From Telmatactis stephensoni (lineage: Eukaryota; Cnidaria; Anthozoa; Actiniaria; Isophelliidae): a stretch of 64,000 nucleotides of DNA. The stretch covers positions 1 through 64,000 of the forward strand of contig JALIZF010001750.1 of the NCBI GenBank assembly GCA_029948255.1, written 5' to 3'. The notes below the pieces were generated by a model. The model saw nothing but the letters and a program-made list of their open reading frames with translations, ran no database searches and was not told where the DNA came from. Both the position numbers and the translations under genes were made by a program. Below, piece after piece: positions 1 to 10,979 of the stretch. Within the stretch, counting starts at the first letter, position 1. Every line of letters starts with the position of its first letter.

Positions 1-8
1 ACAGATCT

Positions 9-600
9 GAACGCTTGATCACTAACGAAACACATAAAGATAAGGAAAGGAATCACATTAGGAGAGCGTTATCTAAATAAGGGCTATCCCAGGCGTTTCC
101 TTAGAAAGTTTTCAAGAACCGAAACACACTGTACTCAGAATGCAAAGGAGAGCAAGTCTGTGGCAGTGGCAACATTGCCATTTGTCAAAGGAGTGACAGA
201 GAAGATACAGAGAGTTCTGAGTCAGCATGACTTCAAGACCTGTTTCAGACCGAACTCCAGTCTTAGACAGTCTTTGTCGAAACCTAAGGACAGAATGGCA
301 TCTCAAAGAAAAACAGGTGTAGTGTACTCTGTACCCTGTAGTGATTGCGATGCTGTTTACATTGGCGAGACCGGTAGAGCGTTGGAAACTAGATCTAAAG
401 AGCACCAGTCAAGCGTACGACGGGGAAGACACTGCAAGAATTCTGCTCTGGTAGAACATGCGCGCTCATACCACCGATCACGCTATCTCTTGGAATGACA
501 TAAGCATTATAGCAGAAAAAGAAGTGATGTCAGAGGAAATGGTTGGAGTCCTGGCACATAGCCAAATGTAACAAACCTTTGGCTAAGAGACAGTAGGCAG
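9..600 (+). pseudogene. Penelope-like element remnant, GIY-YIG endonuclease region
   Basis: An open frame at about 76-498 encodes a GIY-YIG nuclease-type module of the kind found at the C-terminus of Penelope-like retroelements. Motif VVYSVPCSDC is followed by AVYIGETGR and a KEHQ segment. The codons before position 75 (frame with ERLITNETHK) are one frame off, and after 498 the match continues in other frames (a WHIAKCNKPL-like stretch near 545-585), so the copy is frameshifted at both ends. No reverse transcriptase lies in the window because the left edge cuts it off. The family is inferred from the GIY-YIG motif and the linker cysteines. It is a dead 3' end. Confidence 0.7.
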
Positions 601-750
601 GGACCTATCCGCTACTACGTTTGTAGTAACGTATGCCATTTTTATATTCAAGATTGTGGCAACACTTTAATTATGATGATAATGAAATAATTCAAAAAAC
701 TAACTGTGATGAAAAATAGCTTTTTTTAAAGGAAAGTTTTTAAATTAGAT

Positions 751-1819
751 TTAAGGTGGCCCTACCTATTGATTTGTTTGTTGGGCATGAATTTCAATCG
801 CGTCTTTTTACATCAAAACCTTGTCCGATTTCTGAGAAATTTGCAACCATTTGTCTTGTTTTCTGCGAATTAGATCAAATATTTCGAGATATCAGACGAT
901 TTCTGAAAGTAGCTTTATGAGAAAAATTGTTCATAAATCTAAAATTGTAAGGTGAAGTTTTTCCTATTTCGTTAATCAAGTAGAAAGTCAGTTGAGGACT
1001 ACATACACCAACTTAGAAGTTGCGATACAAAATTTGCGCTGCCTGTTAGGTCGCAAAATTATGTAGTCAAAACTACTGCCAAAATCTCAACAAAATTTCA
1101 AACACAGCGAGAACCACATCTGCTATAAGAAAGACAAATGCCTATTGTAACTTGTGAACAAAATATGGAGACATGAGAAGCTAAACGCCAATGTTATCCT
1201 CGAGCAAACTTGGGGAGTAATTTTTGTGACCACGAGGTGAACGTAGCGAATTTGTATTACTTCGACTTCTACAAATTCTGTCGAATTGTTTCCTGAAATT
1301 GTCTAGGTATGGGATAGTACAAGATGTTAACATACCTGTTGCCAAGTGTCGTTGTGTTTGCTGCACTAGGTATAAATCAGTAAGCTTCAAAAGTAAGCAA
1401 CTACATCGAGTCGACGTTTGAGCTAACAAGGTAAAACCCTCATAGTTTGTAAATTTATTCAAAACAACACCTATCCATCTGTTGCTAAATTCCGCACGAG
1501 ATCTAGACTTTTGGGAATAAAGACAGTGCTTCTCTGAATCCAAATTGCTTCTGAGTCTAAATCCCGTGTGGAATTTTGCAAAAATTCACCTTAGAATTTT
1601 AGATTTATGACCAATTGTTCTCATAAAGCTACTTTTAGAAATCGTCTGATATCTCGAAATATTTGATCTAATTCGCAGAAAAATAATTACCGGTACAAAT
1701 TTCAAGGCTTGTAGACAAATGGCTGCAAATTTCTCAAAAATCGGACAAGGTTTTGATGTAAAAAGACGCGATTAAAATTTATGTCTTACAAACAAATCAA
1801 TAGGTACGGGCCACCTTAA
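751..1819. mobile_element. TTAA-flanked inverted-repeat element, long arms
   Basis: Both ends read TTAAGGTGGCCC and its reverse complement, with the tetranucleotide TTAA on each side (751-754 and 1816-1819). The inverted arms run to about 210 bp (755-970 against 1600-1815), including shared tracts around the ATCTCGAAATATTTGATCTA box. The centre (971-1590) is unique. A TTAA target duplication is typical of piggyBac-type elements, so this is probably a non-autonomous relative. I see no transposase inside. Other ends starting TTAAGGTGG occur at 13522, 40957, 43309, 51108 (reverse) and 55708/56695. Confidence 0.65.
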
Positions 1820-2258
1820 ATGTAGTTTTTTTCTCGGCTGTCTTTATATGGTCAGGAAGGGAGCTCGATCGATTGCTTGGAAGCATAAACATTAACGACA
1901 AATTTATCAAGATAAGAATCTGCTCTTCTCCGACCTCCTTTGCAATTTTTAAAGCTAAAAAACCCTTTTCAATCCTTTGGGTACTATTAAAACAAGAAAA
2001 CAGTACTTAAAAGCCATGAAGCAAAAACTATATGCAAAGTATAAGTGTTTGTTAAAAAAAGAAGTATGCATATAATTTGGTCACGATCGAAAATGCCTCT
2101 TTTCATAAAATCGCTGAGATGTCAAGCTAAAATCGCGGTAAACATCGCCTGTAGTACACACACGCGCGCGATTTATGGCTGCAATAAAATCGCCGTCCAA
2201 TTTGCCGCTCCTGTGGGACGATTAATTGGCGTTAAAGGTCATAACTCGCCCTCATATC

Positions 2259-2862
2259 GAGGGGGACATAGGGGGTTGCCAAAATCCACAAATCCGCCAG
2301 AAAAAATCGTTCGAAACCGCAAATCCGCTTGGGAAATTGATTGAAATCCGCATGTGTGATTTCTGTAATAAAAGCACTTGAAAACTACTATATTTGTAAA
2401 ACAATATTACAACAAATGCTTATTTATACATTAAGTTGCATGCCATACTTTGAATTAAAGTTTGCTCCACAATGGAATATTGTTAAAGAGAGCGATTTCT
2501 CTGACGGAAAGTAGGTTACACATGTCCGCAAGTAGCATGGCCATATAATATATTTCGAAATATTTACTGTTTATTGTTGTTGTTGATCAGTCTTAACAAT
2601 AAAATGATAAAGTTTATATGATAATAAAAATAACAAATAAATTGGAACACATTGGAAGCTGGGGAGCTGAAGTAACTGAAGTTTTCTGAGCCAGCTCCCC
2701 AGTAAAAAGAAATAAATAAGGTGATAGTTTTCATAGGATCATTTCTTCAAATGCGCGATTTTGACCATTCCGCAAATCCGTTCTTAAAAATATTATTATC
2801 GGAGAATCCGCACGTAAAACAAGGCTCAATCCGCCGATCCGCAAACCCCCATGTACCCCTCC
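2259..2862. mobile_element. MITE-like element with AATCCGC motif repeats
   Basis: The left end GAGGGGGACATAGGGGGTT is mirrored at the right end (GCAAACCCCCATGTACCCCTCC read in reverse). The flanks share ATAT. Both subterminal zones hold several copies of an AATCCGC/GATCCGC motif in the same orientation (near 2281-2350 and 2775-2845). A short hairpin built on CTGGGGAGCTG lies at 2657-2702. There is no coding capacity. The superfamily is unknown. Confidence 0.5.
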
Positions 2863-3246
2863 ATATCATGCCGAATCAAAATTAAGTTGCCCAGTTGTGC
2901 TGATCCATTGATATAGGTTTATGCGGGGAGGGTCATGCCGAGGCATGGGGTGCAATCGGCAAAAGGATTACCATTTTAAGATGTTTGATTTTACATTAGC
3001 TATTATTTACCAATTAGAGATAAGAGCCTTGTACTTGTGCTGGATGTAGATATGTTATCCGCCCTTTGCAGACTACGATAACCGGACTGATTGAGTTTCA
3101 AATATAGATATTTCACAATATATACCCACATTTAATCGAAATCTATGGCCCTTTCTCGGCATCCGCCATGTTTACAAACGATCGGCCACAGGTATTTACA
3201 AACTTATCTGCATGTGGCCAAAATTAAAAGCATTGCCCTCTCCTAA

Positions 3247-3953
3247 TAGACAAGGCGCATTTTCGAAAAATCAGATACCTGGAGGCATTTTGGGGTAGAG
3301 GCTGGTAACATAACTATTCTAAACTAATTTTTCATGCTGAATCCGAATATAACTGTTACCAAGACGTATTCTGCAATCCTATTGTGTAAATGACGTATTT
3401 TGTGAATTGCTACAGTCATTTCATAGTAACGGCTTTTTCATGTAATTCCAAAAGTTCCCAAACTTAAAAACAATAACCATGGCTGGAAAGAGCATATCAA
3501 AATCAGTAAAATTGTGCAGTTTGAAGGATATAAGTTGAAAATTCAAGGAGATACGAATTTTCAAAAAACGAAATTTTGTATAAAAACACTTACAGTTATC
3601 CAAGAGATACAAACAAAATCCGATTTTTGAAAATTCGTATCTCTTTGAGTTTTCAACTTATATCCTTCAAACGTCACAGTTTTACTGATTTTGATGTGCT
3701 CTTTCCAGCTATGGTAATTGTTTTTAAGTTTGGGAACTTTTGGAATTACATGAAAAAGCCGTTAGTATGAAATGACTGTAGCAATTCACAAAATACGTCA
3801 TTTACACGATAAGATTGCAGAATACGTCTTGGTAACAGTCATATTCGGATTCAGCATGAAAAATTAGTTTAGAATAGTTATGTTACCAGCCTCTACCCCA
3901 AAATGCCTTCTGCACTTTTTGCGCTCGACTTTTTCAGTTTTGCGCCTTGTCTA
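3247..3953. mobile_element. Full-length palindromic MITE, copy 1 (TAGACAAGGCGCA ends)
   Basis: The element is almost entirely one inverted repeat of two ~330-bp arms, with ends TAGACAAGGCGCA / TGCGCCTTGTCTA and a TA at each edge, as in Tc1/mariner-type insertions. The second copy is at 14916-15622. Both arms read as the same ~60-codon peptide in opposite directions, which is a by-product of the palindrome and not a gene. Confidence 0.75.
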
Positions 3954-5052
3954 TAAAGGGGATTGGTATAAAGACAGAGGTTTTGGTAGGATTAAATTGC
4001 TAAAAAATTTCTAGCATGTTGGAATTTGCAGACTTGCATTGGCTGTGATTTATCGAGCTGAAATCGCTGGAAAATCGCTGGCTGTTCACATCCGCGATTT
4101 ATGGTTGCAATAATATCGCCGCTCAAATATTTTAGCAGGGTACAGTCAACGACTCTTCCTCAATAACTGGAAGCTTTGTTTCGAACAAAGATTTTTAATT
4201 AAAGAAGAAAGGCAAGATAGAATCATGTTGCCCTAATTAAAAAGATGTTACTCTTAGAAAGCTTTTCCCAAAGTGTCACGAAAAAGTATTATGACGCCAT
4301 TTTCGCGAAAAAAAGGGCGTGTTTTCGCACAACAAACGCAGTGTTTGGAGAAAACATCTTGTTATGGCACATGTGCCATCATAACAACAGACACAAGACG
4401 GTGTACAGCGTTATGAGTAATTGGTATGTTAAAGTTTTTTACATTTTCTTCTTCTTAATATCCGAAAGAGGAATAGACTCGCCGAGCCATAAGCGAAAAT
4501 TTCGGCTATACAGTTTTGCAAACGCCGAGTAATTATTTCACAGAAATAATTCAAACTTTGCTGTTATCATACATAGATTTATATCTCAGAAAGGCATCTA
4601 GCAGGCTATTCACGTCGCTTCGGCTAGTACTCTGAACTTCTTCCTTTATCGTCATTGTTGGACCAAAGACTCGAATTTTACCCGCATGAAGACCAATTCG
4701 ACGTCTTAACTGTGTGGATCACTACCGTTTTTTAAAGATGATTTTCAAGATGATTCTTTTTTCTTCTTCTTAATTTCGGCTCTCCATTTACCGAAAAATT
4801 TGTCACGTTTTTACAAACTGAAGAAGCCATTTTGAAACAACACAGGAGGCCCATCAACGACTTTTCTCACCCTAACAAAGGAAGCCCATATTAAGTAAGC
4901 CTATAAATTTGACCAATAGAAATGATTATTATAACCTGGAAAACGACCAACCAATAGAAGGAGAACTTATAACAGTTCAAGGAAACGAAGGCGTCAACGA
5001 CGCAAACTTAATGCAGTCTCTGATTACGAGCATGATTTACACTTTTTACAAT
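3954..5052. other. No recognised gene
   Basis: Intergenic sequence. At 4045-4135 there is a stretch resembling 2105-2205 (shared core CGCGATTTATGG..GCAATAA), so two pieces of one older repeat flank the 3.2-3.95 kb palindrome. A possible 95-codon open frame at 4245-4532 resembles nothing I know. Confidence 0.4.
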
Positions 5053-5284
5053 AGGGAGCTTAAGCAGGAGACGTTTTTGTCAACGCGGACGCCACCGCAG
5101 TGTGCGTTCTTCTTCATCCGTTCGCCATCATAGATGATGTGTCCGTTTTCGTTAAGCAGAAGGTCAGTTAAGGCTTTTTCGTCTTGTACCAAAAACAGCA
5201 TCCTCATCTATGACGGCGAAAGGATGAACGAAAACGCGCGTGTGACGTCCGTGTTGACAAAAACGTCTCCTGCTTAAGCTCCCT
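5053..5284. mobile_element. 232-bp MITE, long terminal inverted repeats
   Basis: The end AGGGAGCTTAAGCAGGAGAC is mirrored at 5265-5284. Pairing continues for about 90 bp per arm (the CATCCGTTCGCC / GGCGAAAGGATG blocks match), leaving a short unpaired centre. There is no coding capacity and the superfamily is unknown. Confidence 0.6.
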
Positions 5285-6246
5285 AATATTGACCACTGAC
5301 GAAGTCCTTTCAATAATCCTCCACCTCGAGGCATGATTGTTCTGAACTGTGCAGAGCATTTTTCCAAAGTTAACGGGATGTTTTTTTTATTGCGATATTG
5401 GCGCCAGTAAACGAGCAATAGCATTTGCTCTACGAAAGACGTTATCTATGCCCTATATCGAGACTGCTAGAACTTACAAGATGTCCAAATCAAGTGCACG
5501 ACGTGACGTGATGTGCAGGAGCAAACAAAGCTAGTCTCCCCAAAAGGCGTGCATTAATTGTGTCCTCGAAAGGAATCCCGACACGAACCAAAAACAGTAT
5601 TAATTACCAAGATATACTTTGTACATTGTGTAAGTGTGCAACGCTATTATAATACAGTCCGCGTATTGCGCCTGTGATACCATAACCAAAATTACTGTAG
5701 GTGAGATCTGAGAAACAAATATTATATATAGCTAGAGTACATTTCTCCATCATTCCTCCATACTATTTTGTCTAATATGTCCCCACGCTAGACACTGCTT
5801 CCAAAAGTACTTTACCAGTAGAAAGTAGAACATATCCCGTAAACATATATAATAGGTGCATTTTCCATCGAACTACCAAGCGCGGTTTCTTTTAGCCATG
5901 ACAACGGACTTACGGCATTAGTAACAGTCGAGATGAGACCAGGTCTCATTCTCTTTCGTATTTGTTATGGTACTTCGTCAATTGAAATAAAAGACTGGTT
6001 AGGTTCAGTCTGTTTTACTAAAATATAAAAGTGAGATATTGCAGAAATGATGGAGAAATGACATGTCGATATATTATTTGCGAGCAATTGTCTTTACTAA
6101 AATGGAGTATAAATTTGCTTACTACTTCATGACATCTAACGGATATATAATATTTGTGAATATTTACACATATATGGGTTTTCTTGTATATATCACATAG
6201 CACAGGGAACTCGGATCAATATGAGAACATGAGAATTAGTACAAAA
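5285..6246. other. No recognised gene
   Basis: AT-rich sequence with scattered short open frames that show no family motif. I see no repeat partner for it within this window. Confidence 0.4.
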
Positions 6247-6790
6247 ACTGTCATTCAGTTTTATTAGAAAGTATAAGTTCTGCACAACAACGCCCACATG
6301 GTTCAATTTCCTCTTGCTCACTTGTAGGGATTGCGCGCTGGAACTCAAAATGACGCCAGCGTGCTTTCATCATATTTGTATTCGCGTGATCGACGGTTTT
6401 CCACTGAATCAAAACGAGTGGGGCATCTGCTGTGACGAAAAATGACGTTTCTTTGTCAAAAACGATGTCTTGTTGCATGAAACTCTTCGGTGCTGCGAGA
6501 TGCATAGTATCTCCCTCCAAGATTTGAAGAAAGTCACACTATGCTATCATTAATTGTAGGGTGCCATCTAAAGTCGTTCAACATAATCACCTCGGCCATT
6601 TCTGCGCCCACCCATGCAAAACCCCCAATATGGCTGGGTTTACTAAAGCATTGTAGATTTTCTTTAATGGAATTAACATGAACGTCTTGGCTGTATTTGC
6701 GGGCCCATAAATATAAATATTCCTATATTTGCCACGACCATTATCTAGTGCTCGAAATATGGCTTGGTAATATATGTTGTCACATCTATG
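6247..6790 (-). pseudogene. Decayed superfamily 3 (Rep-type) helicase fragment
   Basis: Read on the minus strand, a Walker A motif (GPANTAKT, near 6690-6715) is preceded by an IYIY strand and followed by an LNDFRW segment (near 6565-6585) in the Walker B position. A third block then holds EGDTMHLAAPK and, near the C-terminus, an EPCGRC..ELIL pattern. This order fits superfamily 3 helicases found in parvovirus/circovirus-like Rep proteins and in mobile elements that share them. The three blocks lie in different frames with stops between, so the copy is dead. No nuclease domain or capsid gene is visible nearby. Whether it came from a virus or a transposon cannot be decided here. Confidence 0.6.
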
Positions 6791-7381
6791 TGACTACCAC
6801 TACCACAATGTTTTATGTAATATTTAAAAAACGAGCAGGAGTGTTTTTTAAATGACTTCTAAAACGCATCATTTGAAAGTATTATAGCAATGATTTAGGA
6901 TTACACATAAACTGTAAAGTTAGCGAAAAGGTGTCCCACACAATCCTTGCCAAAAGGGGTTGTTCCAGTTACCGTTTCAAAATAATTTTGCTGTGAACTA
7001 TCCTATCCATTTCTCATATTTTTTCCACCTTTTCTCCTCATTCAATGTTGTAGTGCCCAGGGGGTCATTGGTGATCTGCTGGGTGGAAGGACGTGCGCTT
7101 GTGCCCTGGAAGCCTTCTCAATATTAGGGACCTTAAGCAACCACGACGGCAACAAGGACGACGACGGTATAAAACAATGGCCCCAATTACAAAGCACAAT
7201 AAATACACGTGCAAATGAGCAGAACTGCAAAGAAATCAACCGTATTCTGTAAAACTACGACGTGAAAAGTTCCGATTTCACGCTCTGTAGAGAACTGGAA
7301 CTTGTAGAACTTACTAAATCAGCTTATTTTTCGTTCGGACAGAAATTTGATCTTTAATTTTGATATATTTTAAAATTCTGT

Positions 7382-7423
<42 letters not shown>

Positions 7424-7499
7424 TATTTATTTAAACATATTTTCATTAAACATTAACCCCAAGAGCGAGGCTCATCTGGGGGTCTATGTTCTATCAGTA
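6791..7499. other. No recognised gene; poly-T tract
   Basis: Mostly unique AT-rich sequence. A poly-T run of about 37 bases lies at 7384-7418. It could be the A-tail of a minus-strand retrocopy, but I find no body for one. Confidence 0.4.
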
Positions 7500-7512
7500 A
7501 CAAATGAGATAC

Positions 7513-8503
7513 AAAAAAAAAAAATAATAATAATAATAATAATAATAAATAGGAAGAAAGAAAAAAAAAGAAACGAATAGCTTATCCTAAAATGTAATTA
7601 TGCTTTAAAATCAAGAGGCAAATCGCTGCGTTTGCACTATATACTTTTGAACAGCAATAAACAGTTCAGAATTTTGCTTACACGATAATTTAGTAGATCC
7701 ATACAAGATTATGTCTACCTTTTTCTTGTCAGAAGATTTTGTCCAATCATCAAAAAATCCAGATAAATAATCAAAAAGCTGAGTACGCTGAGCTGAATAA
7801 CGGGAGCAGTAAAGGAAATAATGCTGAACGGTTTCGACAACACCGCTGCAATTATCACACTCTTGACTATCCTTCCGGTTTATGCGAAACAGATAAGAAT
7901 TAAGAGCATGAAAACCAAGACGAAGTCTTGTATGCAAAATGGAAGCGTAACGACTCAGAGATGCATTAAAAATTTCATTTTTAATATAGCTTTTGGAGAG
8001 GAAGAGTTTGTTAATGAATTCTCTAAACTTTTGTATTGATCCTTGGTTCCTAACACAAGTTTCTAGAGAATTCCATTTTGAAATGGCCGATGGAAAGAAA
8101 GAGGTTTTGTATCTTTCTGTTTTAGTACGAATAGAAACAAAATTGTCTTTATTTCTTAATGGGAAGTTTGATATCTCGCTAATTTTCTTAGGTAATAAAC
8201 TTTTTAGAGGGGGTGGTGTATGATCATTAACAATCTTATAAAAAATAATCAACTTGTGAACAAGTCTTCTCGTCTTCAAATCTTCCCAACCAAGTTCATT
8301 TAGCAAACAATGCCTGCCGGTTCCTTTCAAAGCGCCTGTGACAATGATGGATGATTGATACTGAATATTTTCAAGCAAGTCAGATAAGTAAGTATCACAG
8401 CCGTCCCAGACTGCATCCGCATATTCCATAATAGACCTAATCATAGATTTGTATAAAACAATTAAGGTAGCTCTATTAAGTTTGTATTCTGAGTTTGAAT
8501 GTC
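7513..8503 (-). pseudogene. 5'-truncated LINE, reverse transcriptase C-terminal part
   Basis: A minus-strand frame runs from about 8503 (upstream stop) to 7611 without interruption and ends in TTTGCCTCTTGA-type sequence. It begins within the RT thumb region (LIVLYKSMIRSIMEYADAVW) and contains a late Cys-rich CDNC..HYFLYC module, as in the C-terminal part of CR1/L2/Jockey-like non-LTR elements. The usual RT catalytic palm (YxDD) is upstream of the truncation and missing. Downstream, on the same strand, a (TTA)n run at 7527-7549 looks like the microsatellite-type 3' tail of such elements. The open frame suggests a fairly recent insertion. Function: none expected, since it lacks the RT active site and endonuclease. 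Confidence 0.75.
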
Positions 8504-8721
8504 ATGTGAAAATAAACAAGCAAAAGAAATAGCGTTGTCTATTGTTTTAAATCATTTTTAGCGTCCCGTCTTCCCTGCCGTTGTCGTTGTGGTTAAGGTC
8601 CCTATTGAATCAGGGAAGGGAGAGCAACGTAACCTACTTGGAAATTAATTGCGCATGATTCAAAAACGACCACTGTGCCAACAGTTTTGTCAAAGATTGT
8701 AGCATTAATGATAGGATTAAA
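8504..8721. other. Flank of the hAT-like insertion
   Basis: Unique sequence ending in the 7-bp target duplication GATTAAA at 8715-8721. Confidence 0.4.
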
Positions 8722-8878
8722 CAGGAGCCCATTACTAGGAGCGTGCAACTCGCCCATAGATTCATGAGTCGGCGTTTTCACAGATGTTCTATTTTTAGAA
8801 ACCTGAATAGCCAATCAGCGCGCGATATTTCTATGGCGACATGTTTTAGCTTTTGCATAAATTAAAAATGTAAACAAC

Positions 8879-9424
8879 ATGGCGGACGGTGATAGTGAAA
8901 GTAACCTATCAAGCGACCTTAACAGTGAGTTTTCAGAGAGTTGTTACAGCGAGGAAAGCGTAGAAAGCGACTATGAAGAGCCAATTAAGGCTACCTCTTC
9001 TAAAACCAAGAGACGGCTTCAAAATAAGTCTAAAACAAGGAAAAAGGCAAAATGTGAAGACGAACTTGACGACGATGGATTACAAGACTTGACGAAATGG
9101 ATTTTTTCAACTGAGCATTGTAGTAAGGTAGAAAAAATCATACGCGAAAAGCTTTTGGGATGTCCACAACTTGAAGCTATGTCCTCGAGAAAGCTTTTGG
9201 CACAGCACTTTCTAAATGAGCAAAACAATGGCAACTTCAGCATACTTATAATTGGTTTCTGTCGGCGGTTTTCCTCGCTTGTTACGGAGTATTCTTCCTC
9301 GAAGAAGGACCGCAAAGCGCAGTTTTCATTTTCATGGATGAAGAGTTTAACGAATTTTCACCCTGGTAAACCGACTCAAGATTTTTTCAGTCTTTCCTTA
9401 ATCTTTTCACGGAGTTTGTCCTGA
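8879..9424 (+). CDS. Possible transposon-encoded protein, unrecognised (181 codons)
   Basis: The start ATGGCGGAC has an A at -3 (AACATGG) and opens a frame of 181 codons. Residues 1-38 are acidic and serine-rich; residues 43-58 form a basic, nuclear-localisation-like patch (KTKRRLQ, KTRKK). A helical middle part (LTKWIF, KVEKIIREKL) and an aromatic tail follow. I recognise no transposase catalytic motif. The last ~16 codons are antisense to the small minus-strand frame at 9376-9525, and a GTAAAC donor-like site sits at 9365, so the true product may end or splice before 9424. It lies wholly inside the hAT-like element and is probably the first exon of one of its genes. Confidence 0.4.
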   Translation: MADGDSESNLSSDLNSEFSESCYSEESVESDYEEPIKATSSKTKRRLQNKSKTRKKAKCEDELDDDGLQDLTKWIFSTEHCSKVEKIIREKLLGCPQLEAMSSRKLLAQHFLNEQNNGNFSILIIGFCRRFSSLVTEYSSSKKDRKAQFSFSWMKSLTNFHPGKPTQDFFSLSLIFSRSLS

Positions 9425-9525
9425 ACTTGGTTTCTCGTAATATTACCTTCGGACGAAATATCAACAAGAGGACGTTTAAGTCCGACACTTTGCTCTTCGC
9501 TGGAGCTGTTTGAAGTCCTCTTCAT
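9376..9525 (-). CDS. Small convergent reading frame in the hAT-like element
   Basis: A 49-codon minus-strand frame starts at ATGAAGAGG (9525) and ends at 9376. It is serine/glutamate-rich at the start and lysine/arginine-rich at the end (KLREKIKERLKKS), giving a short amphipathic helix. It faces the plus-strand frame and may be an exon of a gene that begins at the right-hand ATGGCG. There is no recognised family. Very short, so it could be chance. Confidence 0.2.
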   Translation of the reverse strand: MKRTSNSSSEEQSVGLKRPLVDISSEGNITRNQVQDKLREKIKERLKKS

Positions 9526-9756
9526 TCAAGACATTATATTAAGGTCTCCATATTAGAAACTCAATGACTAATTCAGGTCGGCTCAAAATATTTTTTCGGC
9601 TCTCTGAAAAGCCTGCAAGTTTTTGTACACGCCATGTTTACAATTTCGCATGCGGACCTCGAGGAAACAGTTTCTAAAAATAGATCATCTGTGAAAACGC
9701 TGGTCTCAGATTAGAATACAGGTTGCACGCTCCTAGTAATGGGCTCCTGGATTAAA

Positions 9757-10427
9757 CCCCTCGTCAACACGAGAAACGCTCGTAACGTGTGGCTAATTTC
9801 GAGTTTGCTACCGTGCATTTCAGGAACAAACAGTCCAGTTCATCAGGACAAGATGTTTAATTCCAGGCTTTAAAGGAACTTTAAATAGGACTCTGTAACT
9901 TGGTGGGGAGAGGACTTGTGGTGATCTCTTTCGACTCTGAGTGATTAATTCTGGACAGCAACGTACATTCTGCACGACAAGTGAGGCCATCTAATCCATG
10001 ATGTAAACAGCAACGCTGTTCAAAATATATAAAATACAAATAGAAAAGTGTTTAGTATTTCTCTTAAAAATTTCTCTTATAGCTAGTATTGTTCATTTGC
10101 ATAACTGTACATCTGTAAAACGTTGCTAAATGCGCATGCGCAAAGGAAGTACGCATTTTAAGGGCATAATATGTGGAGTATGGTGAAAGAGAACTTGGGA
10201 CTCAAACCCGAGACTTTCTGCACTCCTATACCTGCTTTTAACTACTATACTACTGAGCTAATTGATGGAATCTTCTCAACAAAAATCAAGAGGGTGATCT
10301 TCCGTTCTGTGATGGGTTGGTATATCGATGACTTCTACCACTGTTTCCCAATTGTCGCCACGTTTCGAGGATTTTAATTCAAAGACGCCGTCCCTGTGGA
10401 TGTCGCTTGGGTGAAGCCAGGATCTAA
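9757..10427. other. No recognised gene
   Basis: Unique sequence. An open frame of 68 codons at 10171-10377 shows no family motif. There is no repeat partner in the window. Confidence 0.35.
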
Positions 10428-10725
10428 ATCATGGCTTCATTGGCACAAAGTGTGCGCCGATGTTGATTATAACAATCGATGCTCTTGATTTCCTTTGATA
10501 CTTTAGAGGATGGAAGGATGCATCTCTTTCGTGCTCCTTAAAACTTTCTTTTGATGATCTTCGTGTTTCGCCAGTGTACACTTTTATTACACTCGCTACA
10601 GGGTATCTTGCAAATTACACCGCAAAGTCTAGCGTTTGGGGTAGGGTCTTTCTTGCGGAAGAAATAGCTTGTCCGTGTTCCGTTCTTCTGAAGGTAGCGG
10701 CGAAGATTCTGTGAAACTTCTTTGG
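10428..10725 (-). pseudogene. Penelope-like remnant 2, GIY-YIG region
   Basis: The minus strand reads VSQNLRRYLQKNG, then CGVICKIPCSEC, and after a one-base frame change VYTGETRR..KEHERDASFHPL, ending at a stop near 10430. This is the same IPCSxC...VY(I/T)GET(G/R)R pattern as the copies at 76-498 and 31720-31860. The frameshift inside the linker (around 10583) makes it inactive. It is more divergent than the first copy, so it probably belongs to another lineage of the same group. Confidence 0.65.
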
Positions 10726-10979
10726 TATACTACTGCGTAGACTTTGCTGCTTGTATGATCGGCTGGCGTGGTCTTTGTGACGCTCTGCAAGAAAGGAAAA
10801 AGAAAATCATTAGAAGCAAGAGCTGATTGCAGAAATTAGGATGACGATTGCACTTTCACAATTGATGGAGTTTTCATTTTAGTGTAGCAGATCCACATGC
10901 CCTCATCTGAGTCACAAAATAAGAGAAACAAAAGTTCAGTGTTGAACACGTTCAATCAAACCACTCACTAGATAGACCC

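Larger units (their letters stand above)
8722..9749. mobile_element. 1.03-kb hAT-like element with mirrored starts
   Basis: The ends CAGGAGCCCATTACTAGGAG and its complement pair for about 85 bp with small gaps. The flanks GATTAAA (8715-8721 and 9750-9756) form a 7-bp duplication. CAG...CTG termini with a 7-8 bp duplication fit hAT-type elements; the family is an inference. Both ends continue, after the arm, into a TGTAAAC..ATGGCG sequence pointing inward (8870-8883 on plus and its mirror near 9630-9645 on minus), so the element has a possible gene start at each end. The interior is short and is probably a deletion derivative. Confidence 0.6.

Noticed and set aside
1181..1543. 120-codon minus frame inside the TTAA element as a transposase
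   Set aside because: It does not begin with ATG and has none of the DDD motifs of piggyBac-type transposases.
3421..3770. Similar 63-64-codon peptides on both strands, also at 15091-15440
   Set aside because: They come from the two arms of a palindrome; both arms necessarily give the same frame, and no start context or family supports a gene.
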